Shown one piece after another: positions 29,662 through 33,214 of a stretch of DNA of 33,214 nt. The position numbers and the translations under genes were made by a program. The notes beneath the pieces were generated by a model. That model saw nothing but the letters and a program-made list of their open reading frames with translations, was not told where the DNA came from and did not search any database. Each line of letters starts with the position of its first letter. The stretch's first letter is position 1. The stretch is from Pseudohongiella sp. (GTDB lineage: Bacteria > Pseudomonadota > Gammaproteobacteria > Pseudomonadales > Pseudohongiellaceae): assembly GCA_030696315.1 (NCBI GenBank), contig JAUYSM010000102.1, forward strand, positions 1-33,214. Reading direction: 5' to 3'.

Positions 29662-31057
29662 GAGCAGCCTCGATGCCTAACACGCGGATACATTGCAATC
29701 CATTCACCACGCCAGCGGCGCCAATCTGGTCGCCAGTCTGCAGACTGATACGTTCGCTCACCGGTTTTTCATTCACCGTGATGCTCGCGGTATCTGCCAT
29801 CAAGATGATGTGGTTGTCCTGTAAATCAATCATAAACAGACGCTGTTGTGTGCCATTAAGCGTCAGCGTAGATGACGGCGAGGCAAGCACAAGACCCTGC
29901 CCGTATTGATGGTACACAGCAACCGGCAGTGGCCATGCAACACCGTCATGCAACAAGTGTGTGGGAGAAGTGGCAGGCGCCTTTGATTGAGTAAGGCCAA
30001 TATTCGCAGTCGGCGAGACAAGCGATTGACTGCGTTCGCTGCGCCCAGCGTCAATCGCAAGTGCATTCAAAAACGGCACTGTGTTGTTTTGATTTGTACT
30101 CTGAGTTGCCGCATTCGCAGCTACCCGCAGACACATCTCAGCCAACCGTTCCGGGCTGACACTGTGATGGATCGCCTGCAGACAGTCTTGCAGCCCAGGG
30201 ATCAATGCTGCCCGATCCGACAATAACACCGGCATCGAGCCTGAAGTGATGATGCGCGCTGCGTGCTGTGCAACCTTTTGGAAAACCGGCTCCAGTGCGT
30301 CCAGCACATCACTGAGGCTGATGCGGGCTTGCACGGTGTTTTTATCAGTCTGAATGCGTGCAATCAGTTCCTGTTCACCCGACTGAAAATGCTGTAGCCA
30401 CTGCGCAATCTGGTTATAGAGTTGTTGCTCCCACGCGGCGCTGTGCTGGGGGTTGAATCGCGACTGCGCCACAAATGCGTCGGTGGCGGTTTGTACCAGA
30501 ATATTGGAAATAGCCGTCCAGCCTGCCCCGGGCACCACACTGACTGCGTCACGCCGCACCGACGCACCATCCGCCTGCAGGCGCGTCAGACTGATCTGGT
30601 GCAGCTGCACATCAACGTACAGCAGCTCAGCACCCGACGCTAACTGATGGCTGGCACTGACCAGGGCGGCATCCATCATGGCAACCGGCGTAAAAGGACT
30701 ATGCTTGAGCACACCGGTCAATACGGCTAGTTGTTCACGACTGAAACTGGCGGGCACCGCAATGACAATTTCGCCTTCAAATCCACTTTCCTGGGCAAGA
30801 TGCATCAAGTGCCCATGTGCCACATCCGCATAATGGCGATAATGTGCCACCGGCCGGGTTAACGGTGTCATGCCCAATCGGTACCAGAACTCATTGTTGG
30901 TGCCCAAGGGGTTCAGGCGACTCTGTTCCGCGGCCTGCTGACCAAACTGTATGTGTTTGCCATTGACCAGCACGTAACCCGGGCTGCTGAACATCAAGCC
31001 GTTTTGGTTGTACAAACCCAACTGATGGTCATTCAGCTCCAGAACAGCTCTGTTCAT
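29654..31057 (-). CDS. Hsp70/actin-like protein with an FHA-like C-terminal domain
   Basis: This 467-residue cytoplasmic protein has an Hsp70/actin-type N-terminal half: AVLELNDHQLGLY (4-16) at the phosphate-1 position, EIVIAVPASFSREQLAVL (96-113) as the strand-helix block typical of Hsp70, and LLYVDVQLHQISL (145-157) at phosphate-2. The usual glycines of both phosphate loops are missing, so ATP binding may be weak or lost. After a Ser/Thr/Gln-rich linker (about 320-375), the last ~80 residues (IDLQDNHIILMADTASITVNEKPVSERISLQTGDQIG) look like an FHA-type beta sandwich. It overlaps the TolQ-like gene (ATGA) and vWA-2, and is probably the cytoplasmic part of the machine. Confidence 0.7.
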   Translation of the reverse strand: MNRAVLELNDHQLGLYNQNGLMFSSPGYVLVNGKHIQFGQQAAEQSRLNPLGTNNEFWYRLGMTPLTRPVAHYRHYADVAHGHLMHLAQESGFEGEIVIAVPASFSREQLAVLTGVLKHSPFTPVAMMDAALVSASHQLASGAELLYVDVQLHQISLTRLQADGASVRRDAVSVVPGAGWTAISNILVQTATDAFVAQSRFNPQHSAAWEQQLYNQIAQWLQHFQSGEQELIARIQTDKNTVQARISLSDVLDALEPVFQKVAQHAARIITSGSMPVLLSDRAALIPGLQDCLQAIHHSVSPERLAEMCLRVAANAATQSTNQNNTVPFLNALAIDAGRSERSQSLVSPTANIGLTQSKAPATSPTHLLHDGVAWPLPVAVYHQYGQGLVLASPSSTLTLNGTQQRLFMIDLQDNHIILMADTASITVNEKPVSERISLQTGDQIGAAGVVNGLQCIRVLGIEAAHG

Positions 31058-31914
31058 GCCGGCAACACTTGTTGTTCGTCATTGCTGTGTCGCACACCGG
31101 CACGCGAACCCGCACGCTCAGGCACCTGCAGATAAGCGATCAGATGATCATTGCAGTAATTCTCGGAATCCAGCACCAGACGGTCCTGAATCAATGACAG
31201 CTGGTGCAACAGAAACATCAACATGATGCTGGTGACCAGCGCAACAAAGGTTGAATTGAAGGCCACACCCAGGCTCATGGTGACCCCCATGATGTCACCG
31301 TTAACGGCTTGCTGGGCTTGTCCAAGGGCCGTGCCGATGCCGCGCACCGTGCCCAAAAAGCCTATAGAGGGAATGGCCCAGGCGATATAGCGAATAATGG
31401 TCAACTCACTTTCCAAGCGATCTGATTCGCTTTCACAGACGCCGCGTACGGTAGCCGCTGCATCCTGCACGCTGCGCGTCGTTCCAAAGCGATGTAAACC
31501 CGATAACAAAGCGCGCGGCAGCAAAAATAACTGTTCATGTACGGGCAGGGCCTGTACCGGGCGCGCAAACTGGCGGGCATCTTCGGGCAGGATACTGGTG
31601 CCCGCCGACACCTGCAGTAGCTCGCGTTCGAGCAACGCGCGTTCTTTCATGGTGCGTGAGGCTTTCATACCAATAATGATCATTGCCCAGAAAAACAGGA
31701 TGATGCAGGTTTCCTGTTCAAAATCGCGCATGATCACATAGATCGATTGATCGGGCACATAACTCTCATCGGCCTGCTGCATGGCTGCCTGTTGTTCCAG
31801 AATGATGTCGGCGTTTGGCCTGATCACCGCAACATACACGGCATGCACAATAATAATGACTATCACCAGTGCAAACAGTTGGTAGATGACTTCCGAAAGG
31901 TACTTGTGTTTCAT
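31054..31914 (-). CDS. MotA/TolQ/ExbB-family ion channel subunit
   Basis: This 286-residue inner-membrane protein has helices at about 9-31, 70-84, 174-196 and 211-238. The last two carry the TolQ/ExbB signature: WAIPSIGFLGTVRGIGTALG (179-198, with conserved Pro182) and SLGVAFNSTFVALVTSIMLM (214-233). Unlike TolQ it has an extra segment before the second helix, with a ~40-residue periplasmic loop between helix 1 and 2, which is the four-helix layout of MotA-like channels. It should form a pentamer with the single-helix vWA proteins and use the ion gradient. The ATG at 31914 (AGGAA upstream) is preferred over 31941. Its stop overlaps the actin-like gene. Confidence 0.9.
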   Translation of the reverse strand: MKHKYLSEVIYQLFALVIVIIIVHAVYVAVIRPNADIILEQQAAMQQADESYVPDQSIYVIMRDFEQETCIILFFWAMIIIGMKASRTMKERALLERELLQVSAGTSILPEDARQFARPVQALPVHEQLFLLPRALLSGLHRFGTTRSVQDAAATVRGVCESESDRLESELTIIRYIAWAIPSIGFLGTVRGIGTALGQAQQAVNGDIMGVTMSLGVAFNSTFVALVTSIMLMFLLHQLSLIQDRLVLDSENYCNDHLIAYLQVPERAGSRAGVRHSNDEQQVLPA

Positions 31915-31987
31915 GCCTTGCTTCCTGCCCTGCGGCGCCATGTGCCGCCTGTTTGTTTGGATTGGTTATGTCGGATGCTGTGTTGCC

Positions 31988-32308
31988 TCAAATATCGACT
32001 GGGAAAGACACCCCCAGATCCTGCGAAATCTGTTCCGACGGAATAAAGCGGCCCGTGCTGCGCGCCCCTGGCTGTATCGGCTGACTGTCGATGTCCGGCA
32101 AAGATTGTTCTGGCGCCTGCGCGGCGCTGTCATCCCCGGAAGGTGCTGCCTGGCTTTGTTCCTGTTCCTGATCTTCTCCAGTAACCGGTTGCTGACTCTG
32201 CGCCTGATCTTGTGATGCAGTCTGAGCATACAAGGATACTGTGTATGCGGCTGTGATGACTGTCACGATTACCAGCAGGCTCTGAAAAATCTGTTTGAAT
32301 CGTTTCAT
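31988..32308 (-). CDS. Small exported protein with a Gln/Glu-rich region
   Basis: This 106-residue protein has a signal peptide (about 1-28, cleavage after SLYA). The mature part is low-complexity, rich in Gln, Glu, Ser, Ala and Pro (30-75), and then ends in STGRFIPSEQISQDLGVSFPVDI, which looks like a conserved docking peptide rather than random sequence. It is not recognised. The ATG at 32308 has GGGGA eight bases upstream and lies two bases after the stop of the SUMF1-like gene. About 73 bases separate it from the channel gene. It could be a periplasmic adaptor of the machine. Confidence 0.72.
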   Translation of the reverse strand: MKRFKQIFQSLLVIVTVITAAYTVSLYAQTASQDQAQSQQPVTGEDQEQEQSQAAPSGDDSAAQAPEQSLPDIDSQPIQPGARSTGRFIPSEQISQDLGVSFPVDI

Positions 32309-32310
32309 GC

Positions 32311-33214
32311 TCAATTCCCCAAGTACCGAGCCACACGAAAACCAAGATCGTTGCGCGCTTCTTCACCGAAGTCGCGGTATGACGGTCTTAACTCCGTCAT
32401 GGTGCCATGTGCCCAGCTGGAACCTTTAATCGTGCGGTAGCGCCCCTCTTCAGGGCCAACAGGATCTGTTTCACGCACACTGCTTAATCCACTCACGGCG
32501 CCATAAACATCATGTACCCATTCAGAAACGTTGCCCGCCATGTCATACAATCCAAGTGCAGAAGGCGCAAACAATCCCACATTGGAGGTACCGGCATAGC
32601 GGTCATTCATACCGCGTAAATACTGCCCCAGAAAAGCGGCGGTAGATTCATCAGCAAAGTTCCCGTGTTCGGGCGTGGGGGGCCAGGTGTCGCCCCAAGG
32701 GAAACGTCGGGTACCACCTTGCCCATCAGCGCGTGCGGCCCACTCCCACTCCGCTTCAGTCGGCAATCGATATCCATTAGCGTCGGCGTTGATACCGGCG
32801 ACGGCGCCCTCTTGAATGATGTAAAACGCTGTCAAAGATTCCTGTGCGCTTAACCAGTTTGCATACAGGGCTGCGTCCAGCCAGGTAACTTGCACCGCTG
32901 GTTGGTTGGGCAAGTCCAGCGAGGTACCTTGCAAGGTACCGGAGGTGTGATCCGCCCGGAAGCGTTTGAACTGTTCATTGGTCACCGGATGCAATGACAG
33001 GTAAAACGGTTTTACCATATTCACGTCGCGCAGCGTCTCGTTGGCGCGCCGTCCCGGCTCACGGCGTGATGACCCCATGGTATAGGGATAGGGATAAAAC
33101 AACTGCAAGGTCTGGCCACCTGCGCTGGTGATGACGGGCTGAATCGAATCCTGTCTTGCCTGCTCTTCTGTTTTGAGCTGTACCCGAATCTCCTGGTCGA
33201 GTCCTGGCCGCGAG
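32311..33214 (-). CDS. SUMF1/FGE-like domain protein, 5' end beyond the window
   Basis: The frame is open to the right edge; an internal TTG at 33108 is not a likely start because the residues before it (DSIQPVITSAGGQTLQLFYP) read as normal protein. About 300 residues are visible. The FGE-type fold is clear: YTMGSSRREPGRRANE, LHPVTNEQFKRFRAD, VQVTWLDAALYANWLSAQE, YRLPTEAEWEWAARA, FPWGDTWP, GLYDMAGNVSEWVHD, IKGSSWAHG and DLGFRVARYLG. The two catalytic cysteines of formylglycine generation are absent, so it is probably a binding module. The residues before the domain hint at a repeat or PEGA-like segment. It heads the operon of channel and vWA proteins. Confidence 0.88.
   Translation of the reverse strand, partial: SRPGLDQEIRVQLKTEEQARQDSIQPVITSAGGQTLQLFYPYPYTMGSSRREPGRRANETLRDVNMVKPFYLSLHPVTNEQFKRFRADHTSGTLQGTSLDLPNQPAVQVTWLDAALYANWLSAQESLTAFYIIQEGAVAGINADANGYRLPTEAEWEWAARADGQGGTRRFPWGDTWPPTPEHGNFADESTAAFLGQYLRGMNDRYAGTSNVGLFAPSALGLYDMAGNVSEWVHDVYGAVSGLSSVRETDPVGPEEGRYRTIKGSSWAHGTMTELRPSYRDFGEEARNDLGFRVARYLGN

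Noticed and set aside
27495-33214. Zorya defence system
   Set aside because: A MotA-like and MotB-like pair is present, but no ZorC, helicase ZorD or ZorE-type protein is seen, and the B subunits have vWA domains in place of the OmpA/peptidoglycan domain.

Overview
The window looks like a gammaproteobacterial chromosome segment (moderately GC-rich, many Sec and lipobox leaders, APH-type homoserine kinase, RAYT-type REP palindromes). It joins an integron to a run of ordinary chromosomal genes and ends in an unusual envelope-machine operon. The genus cannot be fixed from sequence alone. No tRNA, rRNA, CRISPR array or insertion sequence was recognised.

Region 1 (1-5539) is an integron. A tyrosine recombinase with the integron-specific insert (intI, 4574-5539, + strand) is divergent from an array of cassettes read leftward on the - strand from the attI junction at 4359-4365. 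In array order: HNH-like protein, GFA-family protein, cupin, HIT hydrolase, a 372-bp cassette without a convincing gene, alpha/beta hydrolase, ParE-type toxin-antitoxin pair, and a second copy of the start of the gene-less cassette that runs off the left edge. Seven attC sites are visible, and several show the unpaired bases expected of folded attC hairpins. A candidate Pc promoter lies at 4389-4417.

Region 2 (5645-16360) is a mosaic of small units: a 7-TM protein, a chromosomal GFA paralogue of the cassette gene, a 2-TM protein, a TPR lipoprotein, a GNAT acetyltransferase, an HLD-I haloalkane dehalogenase divergent from a DHA2 MFS transporter, a GDSL/SGNH hydrolase coupled to a membrane protein, a small membrane protein flanked by two near-identical REP palindromes, a cupin, and thrB overlapping a secreted SUMF1-like protein.

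Region 3 (16361-24528) holds a self-regulated GntR/YtrA-type operon (regulator, ABC ATPase, permease, probably the acyltransferase). The regulator appears to be leaderless, with an operator palindrome across its start codon. A serine hydrolase lipoprotein, a PPK2 polyphosphate kinase, a C-terminal-haem lipoprotein with a SIMPL-domain partner, and a metallo-beta-lactamase-fold protein follow.

Region 4 (24561 to the right edge, all - strand) is the most interesting part. In transcription order: SUMF1-like protein (cut by the edge), a small exported protein, a TolQ/ExbB/MotA-like channel subunit, an Hsp70/actin-like protein with an FHA-like C-terminus, two paralogous proteins that join a TolR/MotB-like transmembrane helix to a periplasmic coiled coil and a vWA domain, two lipoproteins and an M48 metalloprotease lipoprotein. 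The layout suggests an ion-driven envelope machine with vWA heads. I do not recognise it as any named system.
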